DNA of 64,000 nucleotides from Thermofilaceae archaeon. GTDB taxonomy: Archaea; Thermoproteota; Thermoprotei; Thermofilales; Thermofilaceae. The position numbers and the translations under genes are program-made. Positions 7,840 to 18,000 of the stretch are shown one piece after another; the stretch's first letter is position 1, and each line of letters begins with the position of its first letter. The notes under the pieces are model-generated. The model saw nothing but the letters and a program-made list of their open reading frames with translations. It did not search any database and was not told where the DNA came from. The DNA lies in NCBI GenBank assembly GCA_038731975.1, contig JAVYQJ010000007.1, positions 1 to 64,000 of the forward strand, read 5' to 3'.

Positions 7840-8506
7840 GCTCTTCGACCTGTACGAGAGAGCGCTGAGGACCGGCAAGGTTAAAGGTGGATCGGTGAGG
7901 ATCAGCGGTGCTGGCCGAGTCAGCGGCGGTACCTACGAGAGCATTACCGTCAGCGGCTCTGCGATCGTTGATGGAGATGTCGAAGCTGAAACCGTTAGGG
8001 TTGCCGGCTCAACCTCTTTCCGCGGCAGCGTAAGGGCAGGCGAGATCTCTATTTCCGGCTCCGCGAAGGTGGAAGGAAGCGTGAAAGGGGGGCTTCTAAA
8101 AGCGAGTGGCTCGCTGTCCGTAAAGGATGTCATCGAGTGCGAGGAAGCTTGGGCCGCGGGATCGCTGAGGGCACGATCCTTGAAGGGCAAAATCGTTCGG
8201 CTAGCTGGGGCATTTAAAATCGAGGATGAGTTAGACGCTCAACTCGTGGAGCTCAAGCTGTCAAACGACTCAAGCTGCCGCGCCCTCAGAGGGGAGGAGG
8301 TGAGCATCGAGCGCTCTGGGGGCACTTTCCGGATGTTCCTCAGGTTCACCCGCAGGCATCCCACCTTGAAGGTGGAGCTCCTCGAGTCGAAACTAGTTAG
8401 AGCCAGGGACGTTGTGATCGAGGGACGAATCAAGGCGGATAGAGTTGAACTATACGGTGAAGCTGCAGTAGCGGGAGTCGTCGAAGGAGAAGTCGTTAAG
8501 CTCTAG
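7832..8506 (+). CDS. Bactofilin-like polymer-forming beta-helix protein
   Basis: The 224-residue product is built of short repeats of about 16-18 residues with alternating G/S and hydrophobic positions: GSVRISGAGRVSGGTYES, ITVSGSAIVDGDVEAE, VRVAGSTSFRGSVRAG, ISISGSAKVEGSVKGG and so on. This is the signature of the right-handed beta-helix of bactofilins (polymer-forming cytoskeletal proteins), which self-assemble into filaments without nucleotide. The repeats are interrupted in the middle (about 140-180) and return at the end (VVIEGRIKADRVELYGEA). The N-terminal helix MAELFDLYERALRTG may bind a partner. It is translationally coupled to the 44-residue peptide. Bactofilins are best known from bacteria; an archaeal copy in its own regulated operon is notable. 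Confidence 0.72.
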   Translation: MAELFDLYERALRTGKVKGGSVRISGAGRVSGGTYESITVSGSAIVDGDVEAETVRVAGSTSFRGSVRAGEISISGSAKVEGSVKGGLLKASGSLSVKDVIECEEAWAAGSLRARSLKGKIVRLAGAFKIEDELDAQLVELKLSNDSSCRALRGEEVSIERSGGTFRMFLRFTRRHPTLKVELLESKLVRARDVVIEGRIKADRVELYGEAAVAGVVEGEVVKL

Positions 8507-8550
8507 CGAAGGAGAACCGATTTTAACCATTAACCCCCCTTTTCTCCCGC

Positions 8551-8820
8551 ATGCGCGCATACGTGTTCAGAGTCGTAGTCCCCCGGCGCGACTGGGGGCG
8601 GGTTGAGTGGCTCGCCGAATTTTTGAAAAAGGAGAATGTCGAGCTGCTCTACACTCGGGTTGATCAACTGTTCAGCGAGAGAGCCGATCTGGATTCGATC
8701 GAAGTGGCCTTCCTGCTGCGGGGCGATGCGAGAGCTAGGAGGGAGCTGGAGAGGAGGCTCGCGGAGAGCCTTAGGGGGAGCATAGGCTTCTTCGTTTCGT
8801 ACGTGAAGCTGGAGGATTAG
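8551..8820 (+). CDS. Conserved-looking hypothetical protein, 89 residues
   Basis: The ORF starts at ATG 8551, about 28 bases after a TATA-like CGATTTTAACC at 8518-8528. The product shows an alternating strand-helix pattern: YVFRVVVPRRDWGRVEWLAE, a helix, SIEVAFLLRGDA, then a helix and GFFVSYVKLED. It could be a small ferredoxin-like alpha-beta fold, but no motif or family is recognisable. It converges on the next gene and overlaps it by 4 bases at the stops. Confidence 0.65.
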   Translation: MRAYVFRVVVPRRDWGRVEWLAEFLKKENVELLYTRVDQLFSERADLDSIEVAFLLRGDARARRELERRLAESLRGSIGFFVSYVKLED

Positions 8821-9089
8821 CCGAGGAGCTTGAGGAGGAGCTCTTTAGCATCCTCGAGGGTGCCGGAGTCCCTCAGCCTTATCAGGAGCCGGTCTGGCGC
8901 AACGTAGGTCAGCGAGTGGCCGCCGTAATCGAACTTCACGAGGGCTTCGCCCAGCTTCAGGCTAACCTTAGCCTTCGACGAGATCCTCCTCAAGATCTCC
9001 TCCTGTGCCCCCTCCCTGATGAAAGCGACGAATGTGGCTGCAGTCTGGCACACGACTTCGATCCTGGAGAACAGATCCTCGAGCCCCAT
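8817..9089 (-). CDS. Hypothetical protein, 90 residues
   Basis: I choose ATG 9089 because the minus-strand TATA-like TCTAAAATAAGC (9109-9120) is centred about 26 bases upstream; the alternative TTG at 9107 lies too close to it. The product begins MGLEDLFSRIEVV and has a helix-strand pattern with FDYGGHSLTYVAPDRLLIRL in the middle. It has one Cys and no catalytic motif. No family is recognised. It is convergent with the 89-residue hypothetical gene. Confidence 0.6.
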   Translation of the reverse strand: MGLEDLFSRIEVVCQTAATFVAFIREGAQEEILRRISSKAKVSLKLGEALVKFDYGGHSLTYVAPDRLLIRLRDSGTLEDAKELLLKLLG

Positions 9090-9167
9090 CGCGGCTAAAA
9101 CCCTCAAAGCTTATTTTAGATTTTCTCGTACCGATAGAGATAAGAACGACACGCCGGGCTCGTGGGT

Positions 9168-9524
9168 GTGGCGAGTAGACAGGTACTAATCTCAACTACA
9201 CCGTCCATCCCCGGCTTCAGAATCGTCAAAGTCCTCGGTGTCGTGACGGGTATGAGCATACGGACCCGCGGGGCTCTGGGCCGCTTCGCAGCCTCGATTG
9301 AGGCTCTCGTCGGCGGCCGGGCGGAATCCTACATCTCAGAGCTGAAAAAGACTCGTGATGAAGCGGTACAGGATCTCGTGAACGAAGCTTGGAAGCTGGG
9401 TGCGAACGCAGTCGTAGGTGTGGACTTTGAAACCTCCGAAATCCTCGAAGGCTTCATAATCGTAACAGCAACAGGGACGGCTGTTCTAGTCGAGCCCGAG
9501 CAGCAGGGGCCGCAAGGGAAATAA
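9168..9524 (+). CDS. YbjQ/UPF0145 family protein
   Basis: This 118-residue protein matches the UPF0145 (YbjQ) family, a small pentamer-forming alpha-beta fold of unknown function. The matching signs are the opening VLISTTPSIPGFRIVKVLG, the central SYISELKKTRDEAVQDLV (about 57-74) and WKLGANAVVGVDFET followed by IIVTATGTAV. The start is GTG 9168, or GTG 9162 six bases earlier; the TATA-like GATAAGAAC near 9138-9146 slightly favours 9168. Family length is usually 100-110, so this copy is complete. Confidence 0.85.
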   Translation: MASRQVLISTTPSIPGFRIVKVLGVVTGMSIRTRGALGRFAASIEALVGGRAESYISELKKTRDEAVQDLVNEAWKLGANAVVGVDFETSEILEGFIIVTATGTAVLVEPEQQGPQGK

Positions 9525-9603
9525 GAGAGGAGTCACAGCGTTAGAGCAGTGATGAAGGGTACCAAATCGGATCAGTGAAGATTCAGAAAAAATCTGATCC
9601 TCG

Positions 9604-11481
9604 CTACTGTACTTTTCCGGGGGCGTGGGCTAGCCTAACCCACACTTGCATAGGCCCGGGCTCGCGGTTAGCCCAAGCGTAGTACGGTACCGCTGTGAAC
9701 TCCACCTCCCTAGCCCGCTCCTCCACCTCGCCGAGGCGCGCGTAGAGCCTCTTCTCCCAGCCGCTGGCTTCCAAGGCTAGCGCTCTACCCTTAACCACTG
9801 CCACGCCTCCAAGAAGGTCTGGGCGCCACTCCACTCTCATCTCAGCCGGTACCAGGGCTAGGTTCCAGACATCGTGGCTGTTGTCGGCCTGCTCCAAGCA
9901 GTAGACGAGGGGGCCGTACTTTATGGCGCACCTGCACGTGTTGTAGGTGACCCATGGGTGGCTTACGAGGAAGTACGGACCCATCTCGAATCTAAGCGCA
10001 ACCCTATCGCCCTCCCTCCACCTCCTCTTCACCTCAAGGAAGGTGCCCGGTCGCACTGGCTCCAATTTTTCCCCGTTCACCTCGACTTTAGCTGCACGAG
10101 TCCAGCCCGGGATTCTCACGAAGAGGGAGAACTCGTCGACACCCCGCGGCCTCACCTCGATATCGACCTGCCCATCCCACGGGTAGTTGGTGCGCTCGAT
10201 CAGTTCCACAGATCCTCCGTCAAGCTCGATTGTGGCTCTACTGGCTGCGTAGAGCACCGTGTAGATGCCCATCCGCGTCTTCGCGTAGAGCATCCCGGGG
10301 ACGTAGGCGATCAGCCTGGCGATGTTCGGTGGGCAGCAGGCGCACTCAAACCACCTCTGCCTCCTGTGCCTCCCCCTATCCGCGAGCGGGTTAACGTAGA
10401 AGTACAGGTCCCCACTGAGCGAGATGCCGGCGAGCGCACCGTTGTAGAGGGCCAGCTCCATTACGTCCGCGAACCGGGCCTCGCCCGTCGCTAGCAGCAT
10501 CCTCCAGTTCCACATCACGTTGGCAACGGCGGCGCACGTCTCCGCGTAGGCCCTCTCGTTGGGGAGCTCGTAGGCTTCGCCTATCGCCTCCCCCTCGTAC
10601 CTCGACCCCACGCCACCGGTCACGTACATCTTCCTCGTGACGAGGTCCTCCCAGAGGCGCTCCAACGCTCTGAGGAGCTCCGCATCACCGTCCTCCATGT
10701 AGACGTCGGTAGCACCGCAGCAGAGGTAAAGCGCTCTCACGGCGTGCCCTGTGATCTCGGTCATCTGCTTGAACGGCACGTGATCCAGGTGGTAGGGGCT
10801 CCCGCCGATCAGCCCCCTCCCCCTCCTCTCGATGAGGAGCCGGGCCAGCTCCAGGTACTTGCGCTCCCCCACTTCCCTGTAGAGCTCGACGAGCGCCATC
10901 TCGACCTCCGGGTGCCCGTCGACAGCCTCCCGTCTGCCGGGGCCGAAGACTTCGTAGATGTGGTCGGCGAACCTGACGGCAGCGTCGAGGAGGTCTTTTT
11001 CACCCGTGGTTCTCCTCCTCGCGACCGCCGCTTGGAAGAGGTGGCCGGCGCAGTACATCTCGTGCAGGTCGCGCAGGTTCGTCCACCTCTCCCCCTTCCT
11101 CTCAAAGGTGAAGAAGGTGTTCAGGTAACCGTCCCCATCCTGCGCCGCGATTATCTCGGTTACAGCGCGATCCACCATCCCTTTCAACCGGGCGTCATGC
11201 TCGTAAGCTAGGGCCCACTGGGCCGCTTCCACCCACTTGTAGACGTCCGAGTCGTTGAAGACGAGCCCCCTGAAAGGCCCCTTGATTTTACCGGCTGCCC
11301 GCCTGAAGTTATCGATGCGCCCCGTCTCCTCCAGCAGCTCGTACTGCGACGGCAGCGTCACATCGATCAGTTTTCTGAGGCGTGGAGCCCAGAAGCCGTC
11401 CATTAGCCTGACGCGCCCAAGAGGTACCGGCTCCAGCTTAGCGTAGGGGCTCTTCGAGGTATCAACTACGAGCTGCCGCAC
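9604..11481 (-). CDS. GH127 family glycosidase (beta-L-arabinofuranosidase type, DUF1680)
   Basis: This 625-residue protein fits glycoside hydrolase family 127, whose known members release beta-L-arabinofuranose using a Cys nucleophile held by zinc. The N-terminal (alpha/alpha)6 barrel shows ALAYEHDARLKGMVDRAV, DGYLNTFFTFE, MYCAGHLFQAA and the conserved ELPNERAYAETCAAVANVMW. The zinc/nucleophile site is FECACCPPNIARL. The C-terminal half is beta-sandwich. There is no signal peptide, so it acts in the cytoplasm on imported oligosaccharides. It starts at GTG 11481 with a TATA-like element about 26 bases upstream, divergent from the coiled-coil operon. The substrate in this organism is inferred only from the family. 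Confidence 0.9.
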   Translation of the reverse strand: MRQLVVDTSKSPYAKLEPVPLGRVRLMDGFWAPRLRKLIDVTLPSQYELLEETGRIDNFRRAAGKIKGPFRGLVFNDSDVYKWVEAAQWALAYEHDARLKGMVDRAVTEIIAAQDGDGYLNTFFTFERKGERWTNLRDLHEMYCAGHLFQAAVARRRTTGEKDLLDAAVRFADHIYEVFGPGRREAVDGHPEVEMALVELYREVGERKYLELARLLIERRGRGLIGGSPYHLDHVPFKQMTEITGHAVRALYLCCGATDVYMEDGDAELLRALERLWEDLVTRKMYVTGGVGSRYEGEAIGEAYELPNERAYAETCAAVANVMWNWRMLLATGEARFADVMELALYNGALAGISLSGDLYFYVNPLADRGRHRRQRWFECACCPPNIARLIAYVPGMLYAKTRMGIYTVLYAASRATIELDGGSVELIERTNYPWDGQVDIEVRPRGVDEFSLFVRIPGWTRAAKVEVNGEKLEPVRPGTFLEVKRRWREGDRVALRFEMGPYFLVSHPWVTYNTCRCAIKYGPLVYCLEQADNSHDVWNLALVPAEMRVEWRPDLLGGVAVVKGRALALEASGWEKRLYARLGEVEERAREVEFTAVPYYAWANREPGPMQVWVRLAHAPGKVQ

Positions 11482-11541
11482 GCAGCTCCGGTGATTGTTC
11501 GCTGAAATGCTTTTCCCTAACCATTTTTAACTATAGAGCAT

Positions 11542-11554
11542 AAGTCTAAAAAAT
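11542..11554 (+). promoter_or_regulatory. TATA-like promoter of the cell-envelope operon
   Basis: AAGTCTAAAAAATG is centred 26-27 bases before GTG 11575, fitting leaderless transcription of the three-gene operon 11575-18271. Confidence 0.55.
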
Positions 11555-11574
11555 GTTCTGGCGGCTACAGACTT

Positions 11575-12333
11575 GTGAGCGAGCTGGAGGGGGGAGAGAA
11601 GCTATTGGAGGAGGCTAGGAGCGCCATAAGACAGTTCGGCGACCTGCAGTACGAGCTGAGGGACTACGAGAAGCGGAGGAGCGAGGTGCTCCGCATGTAC
11701 TCGACGGGGCAGGTTTCCAGGGAGGTTTTCGAGAACCTCATGGGCGAGCTCAAGCAGAAGATGCTCCCCCTCGTGAAGAGGTACTTCGAGCTGAAGTGGA
11801 GGCTGAGGGAGCTCGAGTCGCAGCTACGGCTTGTGGTGACCAAGCTTAGCGTCGAAGCTAGGGCTTCGGAGAGTTCACCGTACAGAGCCAGCTTCGAGAG
11901 GGATCAGCGCTTGAGGGCTACGCTCTCCAGGGTGGGTAGTACGTTGGAGGACGTTCAGCAGACCCTGAAGAACGTTGATGCTGAAAGGGAGCTGAGGATG
12001 CTGGACGTCCTTCTCGACGTCCTCCCGCGGGAGGAGGTCGAGGCGTGGAGGCAGGCGGTCAGTGAAGTGCTGGAAGGGTGGTCTCGAACGCGATTCTCCT
12101 ACGCCAGCAGGATTGAGGAGCTGGAGAGGAAGTTGGAGTCGCTAAGGGACGCATTAAGGGAGCTCGAGATAAGATTCGCCGTGGGGGAGTACGAGAGGGG
12201 GGAGTACGAGCTGAGGCGCTCAGCGGCCGAGAGGGAAGCGGGTGAGGTGCAGGCTCAACTTGAGGAGCTTCAGGAGAGATTGGAGGACCTCGACCTTATC
12301 GCAGCTAGGTGCAGGGAGTTTCTGGCTAGGTGA
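11575..12333 (+). CDS. Cytoplasmic coiled-coil protein (CdvA-like features)
   Basis: This 252-residue protein is almost entirely alpha-helical and charged, with long heptad stretches, no membrane segment and no Cys. Near 36-62 it reads MYSTGQVSREVFENLMGEL, and near 204-220 VGEYERGEYELRRSA. Both follow a pattern of Tyr, Gly, an acidic or polar stretch, Tyr/Phe and then a helix. The same pattern ends the next two proteins. Such coiled coils recall CdvA-type division proteins but lack the PRC-barrel domain, so I do not name it so. It starts the operon at GTG 11575 and overlaps the secreted protein gene by 4 bases. It may bind the cytoplasmic tails of its two membrane partners. Confidence 0.75.
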   Translation: MSELEGGEKLLEEARSAIRQFGDLQYELRDYEKRRSEVLRMYSTGQVSREVFENLMGELKQKMLPLVKRYFELKWRLRELESQLRLVVTKLSVEARASESSPYRASFERDQRLRATLSRVGSTLEDVQQTLKNVDAERELRMLDVLLDVLPREEVEAWRQAVSEVLEGWSRTRFSYASRIEELERKLESLRDALRELEIRFAVGEYERGEYELRRSAAEREAGEVQAQLEELQERLEDLDLIAARCREFLAR

Positions 12334-15011
12334 AGCTGATGGTTGCCCAGAGAAGGTTCATACTCACCGTGCTCCCGCTGCTCCTCGCTGTCGCACTGGC
12401 TGGAGCGAGGGGTCAGGGGGTCAGAGAGGTGAGGGTGTTCAACCCACTCCCCCACCCCCGCAGCGAGATTATAAGGTTGAACCTCAATTTCCTGGAGGGT
12501 GAGGCCTACAACGGGACGCTCAGCATCTGGGATTCCTCGGGCAACCCAGTCCCCCTCCAGCTCGTTAACTGCACCTTCTACCCTTCCGGGCACTACAAGA
12601 GCTGCTCCCTCCTATTTCGGGCTGATCTACCACCCTTGAACGTGACTCGGTACTTTATTACGTACTACTCGGCCCCGCCCGGGTACAACGTTAGCGTCCA
12701 TGGGGGGTTGAGCGTCCGTTCCGCTAACCTGACCCTCGTCGCTTTCAATGCTACGGGCTCCTACGCCATCAATGTGACTAAAGCCATTGTGGTGAGAGGG
12801 CCCGGTTACACCGCCATATTCAGCAACTCGTCTCTCGTTAACTTCCTCTTCGATGACGTGGGCAGCAACCTCGTCTTTATCGACTGGCCGCTGGCGGGTT
12901 TCGTGGCTATGAGGAACCTAACGATTGCGGCTAGCGGCTACGATTTGAAGGAGTGCCAGGTTAAGCTGCTACTCAACGGGACGCTCGAGGCGAAGGTCGA
13001 GCAGGTTTGCCGCCGCGATGGGCTCGAGCTCAGGCAAGTGTTTACGTTCAGCGGTTTATCAGCCCTCGTACGCGTCGATGCACAGCTGAGGGGGGTGGGG
13101 GAAGGGCTCCTCTTCTTCCCCTTCCTGAGGCTCGCTGCCTCTGATTTTCGCGAGGCAGTAATCAACGAGACCAGCGTTAGTGTAAACCGAGAGCGAAGCT
13201 ACGTTCCAGCCCCCCGCTGGCTGGCGTTGAGGGGCGGAAGAGGGTGGCTAGTCGTAGCTGTTAACTACACAAGTATTGATCCGAAGTCCGTGCTGGAGGC
13301 GCAGAGGCTCACGCTCTTTAGGAGTTACGTTAACGAGACGCACCCGCTGCGGAAGGCGCTTTACGAGCGTCTACTGAGGATCCACGGAAACCTCACGAGG
13401 GTTCTAACGGCTAGCCAGCTTGCAGAAGCGGGAAAGCTGAACCTCACTCAAACATTGAGGGAAGCTAATTACCTTTCGGCTTTCAGTTCTGAGAGGGACC
13501 TCCTCCTTAAGAACCTGACAGACTTGCTCGAGGCAAGCGAGAAGGCGGCTAGCAGGCTCCTGTTCATGCCTCAAGAGGGGACTCTCAACATAGCGTACCA
13601 GGTAGGGCGGAGGGAAGCTAGCATCAGTGCAACAATCGTTCTGGCGGTAGTCGCAGAAAGCCCCCGTGATTTCGTTAGGTTCTCCCTCCTGAGTGCGGTT
13701 GCTACACCGGCCGTACTCTACGCCCCCATTGAGGCTCGACTCGACGCGCCAACCACCGTCTACGTTGACGATTACCTCCCGGTTAGCGCCGTCGTAAGAT
13801 CGGCGGAGGGCCTGCGCAACGTCAGCGTCAGGTTAGTGCTCCCAGAGCGTGCATTCGCGGTTGTAGAGGGCAGGAGAAGCGTTAACTTCACGCTCCTGCA
13901 GGGCACGCAGAGGGTTGATTGGACTCTGAGAGCGGTGTACGAAGGCAGCTGGCCCATCTTCCTCAACGTGTCAAGCCCGTGGGGTAGCCTCATCCTTGAG
14001 AGAACCATCAACGTTTCGCTACTGCCCATCGTACCACGCGTCATCATCCCCAGGGCATTCAACGTGACGATCATCTGCATCGACGCGCAGGGTAGACCCC
14101 TCTCGGGCTACCTGGTTAACCTCTACGAGAACGCTACTGGCGCGTTGGTACGATGGGGGTTCACGAACGAGAGCGGCCTGCTGCGCTTCACAAACGTCAC
14201 CGCCGGCGTGTACCGCATTGAGGTCACAGATGGTTTCCACAGCACATGGAGCACTGTCTACATCTACTCTGACAGAAACTTCACCGTGAGCGTAGGCTTG
14301 TCTAACCTGAGGGTTAGGGTCGAGCTGGCCGAGGGGCGTCCTCTACCCCAAGCGGCTGTCTACGTTCGAGATGAGGAGGGCAGCCTCGTCTGCGCGGGCT
14401 TCACGGATGCTAACGGCACGGTGCTGTGCACCGGTCTTCCTCGCGGCAACTATACGGTATCCCTGCGGTGGCAAGGGGCGCTTGCCGGCTCCACACGCGT
14501 TTCCCTAACTAATGATACCGAGGTTGTGCTAAGGGGGCTCGTGAGGCTTGTGACGGTCTACGTCTCGTTAGGCGGAAGCCCAGCGGCTGGCGCCGTCGTA
14601 GCCGCGTTCTCGCCCGGAGGAACCCTAATCGCTACTACGTACACAGATGAGAGGGGGATAGCCCGGTTGTACCTGCTCCCCGGCCCCTACCGGTTCACCG
14701 CTACAAAGGGCCAGTACAGTTCAAGCGTAACTGCCGACGTCAGGGTCGGCGGGTACGTAGAGCTAAACCTGACGCTTTCACCAAGCCTCTGGGTGCTAAT
14801 CGCAGTAACCGCCGCGTTGTGGTCGGTCACGGCTTACGTATGGCACCGGAGGACAAGTTACGTGTACAGGGAGAGGGAGCGGTACAAGCGCCTCCTTCAG
14901 CGGCTCGAGGAGCTTTACGGTAGAGGGGAGGTTGAGGAGAGGTTCTACGTGAAGCTTAAACAGGAGTACGAGACGAAACTAAACGAGCTGAGCCGGGGTG
15001 AGTGGGAGTGA
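12330..15011 (+). CDS. Large secreted, C-terminally anchored envelope protein with carboxypeptidase-regulatory-like domains
   Basis: The 893-residue protein opens with a signal peptide (LTVLPLLLAVALAGARG, about 11-27). A long extracellular part is rich in N-x-S/T sites for N-glycosylation. Residues from about 555 to 815 contain repeated beta-sandwich modules of the carboxypeptidase-regulatory or Cna-B type, for example GRPLSGYLVNLYEN, TNVTAGVYRIEV, AVYVRDEEG and GLPRGNYTVSL. A transmembrane helix follows (SLWVLIAVTAALWSVTAYVW, about 825-845). The cytoplasmic tail carries YGRGEVEERFYVKLKQEY, the motif shared with its operon neighbours. It is likely a cell-surface stalk or adhesin-like subunit working with the permease encoded next. 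Start is GTG 12330. Confidence 0.8.
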   Translation: MKLMVAQRRFILTVLPLLLAVALAGARGQGVREVRVFNPLPHPRSEIIRLNLNFLEGEAYNGTLSIWDSSGNPVPLQLVNCTFYPSGHYKSCSLLFRADLPPLNVTRYFITYYSAPPGYNVSVHGGLSVRSANLTLVAFNATGSYAINVTKAIVVRGPGYTAIFSNSSLVNFLFDDVGSNLVFIDWPLAGFVAMRNLTIAASGYDLKECQVKLLLNGTLEAKVEQVCRRDGLELRQVFTFSGLSALVRVDAQLRGVGEGLLFFPFLRLAASDFREAVINETSVSVNRERSYVPAPRWLALRGGRGWLVVAVNYTSIDPKSVLEAQRLTLFRSYVNETHPLRKALYERLLRIHGNLTRVLTASQLAEAGKLNLTQTLREANYLSAFSSERDLLLKNLTDLLEASEKAASRLLFMPQEGTLNIAYQVGRREASISATIVLAVVAESPRDFVRFSLLSAVATPAVLYAPIEARLDAPTTVYVDDYLPVSAVVRSAEGLRNVSVRLVLPERAFAVVEGRRSVNFTLLQGTQRVDWTLRAVYEGSWPIFLNVSSPWGSLILERTINVSLLPIVPRVIIPRAFNVTIICIDAQGRPLSGYLVNLYENATGALVRWGFTNESGLLRFTNVTAGVYRIEVTDGFHSTWSTVYIYSDRNFTVSVGLSNLRVRVELAEGRPLPQAAVYVRDEEGSLVCAGFTDANGTVLCTGLPRGNYTVSLRWQGALAGSTRVSLTNDTEVVLRGLVRLVTVYVSLGGSPAAGAVVAAFSPGGTLIATTYTDERGIARLYLLPGPYRFTATKGQYSSSVTADVRVGGYVELNLTLSPSLWVLIAVTAALWSVTAYVWHRRTSYVYRERERYKRLLQRLEELYGRGEVEERFYVKLKQEYETKLNELSRGEWE

Positions 15012-18000
15012 GGCGGGCAACAAGCTACGCGGTATTCGCCCTCCTATCGCTACTCGCATCGGCAGGCGTAGCGGTCGCTGCACCCGAAAGCCAGCTCATA
15101 GTCATAGTTCGCGAGTACCCCAGCGGGAGGCCTCTGGGGGGCGCATCCCTCAACGTTACGCTGTGGATTGGGGGGAGGACTCTGACATTCAACGCGCTGA
15201 CAAACCCCGTCGGGATGTGGAACATACAGCTAGACCTGAAGCCGCAGGAGGCCTACCTGGTTAGGCTCTCAGTAGCACCCGCGAACTTCACAGGCTTCTC
15301 CTCCCCGCAACCCGCCCTACCCGTGCGCGTGGCTGATACGATGATCGACGAAATAGACTACAGAGCAGCCTTCATACCCTCTGCCAACGTAACAGAGCTC
15401 TCAGAGCTCAGGATCCCCCTCCAGGTTACCCAGAGCGGCAATGTTAGCCTAGTGAGGTGCGCAATCTGGATCGCCCCAGCGAGATTCGTTAACGTCAGCG
15501 TTCTAGACCCGGTAACCCGAAGGCCGACGAGAGTGACCGTGAAGCCGGGAGTCCCTCTCGCTGCAAGAGGCTACCTTCAGCCGTACCTCCTCCCGATAGG
15601 CTACCCCGTGCTAGTTAGGGCCGACACCCCCCTGGCTGAGGCTCGGCAGCTGAGGTTCTGGGTGACCAACGAGACTCGCCTCGTGCCATGGTCGTACTAC
15701 GCCGCCGATGCATTCCTGAAAGGGCAGCTGGCCACCATCGACGATTCGCTAAGGCAGTTAGAGGCGATAGGCTATCCGACTGAAGAGTTTAGGAGGGAGG
15801 CGAGCCTGTTAAGGGCTGTTGCATGGCAGGCTTTGATCTACTTTGAGCGGGGCAACTACACGACGGCTATCGGAGCCCTACTGGGGCTCGTCAACGGAGT
15901 TAACTCGCTGCGCGGCAAAGTGGACAACCTTTTCAGCTACTCACAGTTAGCCGCCGTCGGGGTTATCCTGCTTACCCTAGCATTCGCCCACGTCTTGTCA
16001 GCATTGATCTTCGAGAGGCGAAGGCACCTTTTCGTGACTCGGTTAGCCCTGCTAGTGGCACTCATCCTGTTCGCGCTGTACACGTCGCCGACGATGAGGG
16101 TCGCCGCAGCCGGTCTCCTCGGGACACTGGGGGTACCCATGGCGGCGCTGGATTACCCCACGCTGGTTGCCGGAACCCTCCTCTTGAGCTTCCTAGCTTA
16201 CAGCCTGCTCTTACTCTTCTCAGCCGTTTCCGGCCCGGTGAGAGGCTTCTGGCTGCAGATAGCGCTCAGGTACATGAAGTCCAAGCGCCTAAGAACAGTG
16301 CTGGTTCTCACGGCCATGACCTTAGTCGTATCCTCGGTGCTAGCGGTCTCCGGCGTCACCATAGGCTCCGCAGTGATGGTGAAGAGCGGCCGGGGCTCTG
16401 GCTTCTACGGCCTCGACGTAGAGGTTGACACGATTCGCCGGCCCACGGGCATGAATTTGTCGGAAGTTGAATGGCTCAGAGCACTGGTTAACGCCACTGC
16501 AGTAGGCCGCATGGCCACTCCACCCCCAAACTACCTGGGCGTGCTTGTGATGACTCGCGCCTCCGAAGCAATGATCCTAACCCAGATGGTCGCCATCGAT
16601 ATCAGCTTTGCAGCACGTTACTTCAACCTGACAGCCGCTCTCTACGACGGGAGGCTTCCTCGAGATGGCGCGGCCGAGATCCTCCTGCCGAAGGGCTTCT
16701 CAACTTCACTTAGCATAGGCGACAGCGTGTGGCTTTTCTTCGCCCAACCGAGCGCACAGGGCCCGCCCTCGCCGGCGGGCCCCGTATGGGACACGCCAGT
16801 ACGAGTGGTAGGCTTCTTCGACCCGCTCGTCCTCAACGGGACGTTGGACCCGGAGCTGAGGCCGCTGTTCGGCGATCTTGCGCGAGTGAACTTCCTCGTG
16901 ATAGCGCCCTTCGACCCCCTAGCGCGCAGGTTAGCCCTCTCGCGAGTCTGGCTTCTTACAGCAAATGCCACGCCCGCTAGAGATGCGGCTCAACTGATAT
17001 TCACAGCGCTCCCCGTTACAGTGCACGTGCTCGAAGGAAACCGCGTTACCACCTACGAGAGGACGCTTCAGCTGTCGTTCAGGGGGCAGGAGTCGTTAGT
17101 GCTCCTAGTCATAGCGGCCTTGATGAACGCCATGGTGATGCTCGGCCACGTCGAGGATAGGAGGAGGGATGTTTACACAATGGCGACGCTGGGCGCCGAC
17201 CCTAAGAACCTATTCAACGCGATGATCGTCGAGGCATCAATCATAGGTATCGTGGCCTCCTACCTCGGTTGGCTCCTAGCTCCCGTGATAAACCTGGTGC
17301 CCTCATTCTTCACCTCCCTCTTCGGCGGGGCGCCGATCGTGGTCTCGCCGCCACCGGTTGAAAGCCTGTTTTACGCGGCGGGGCTCGGGCTAGCCACGTC
17401 CGTGCTCTCGGCTTACGTGCCGTCGAGGAGGGCGAGCGGCCTCTCCAGGATGGGTAGGGAGGAGAGGAAGGTGATCTCGCCCAGCGAGCTCAAGCTGGTG
17501 GGCGGAATGGCGATATACGAGCTTCCGGTTAGGGTCTCGGTCTTCGAGAGCGAGGCGCTGTACAGGTACTTGAAGGAGATCCTTCCGAAGAAGGACATCC
17601 TGGGGGAGGAGGTTTACCTGGATGGAACCTTCGCGATCTCCTTCGCCATCCTACCGCCGCACATGAGGGGTACTCTCGTCACTTGCAGGCTCCGAACCGT
17701 TAAGCGCGGCGACAGCCTGATCCTGCAGCTCGAGGTCCCGGAGGAGTACAGGAGCTACATCTACCTGAGCGACGTGATCTACGCGCTCGAGACGAAGCTG
17801 CTCGACTACTCGAAGTGGAGAGACACGCAGTTCAGGTACCAGATCCTGAGGTACGCGCCGCGGCGCGAAGTACTGACGCTGGACGCCCTCCTCGAGCGGA
17901 GCTCGAACGTCATGGCTAGAGCCAGGGAGCTGGAGCTGAAGTTGAGGAGGCTCGACGAGATGAAGGCCACGATATCCACGAGCTTGTACACCGAGTATGA

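Noticed and set aside
9874-10494. 206-codon plus-strand ORF inside the GH127 gene
   Set aside because: Antisense shadow of a conserved enzyme; Pro/Arg/His-rich with no domain.
11575-12333. Naming the coiled-coil protein CdvA
   Set aside because: It lacks a visible PRC-barrel domain and no cdvB/cdvC genes are adjacent; coiled-coil content alone is not enough.
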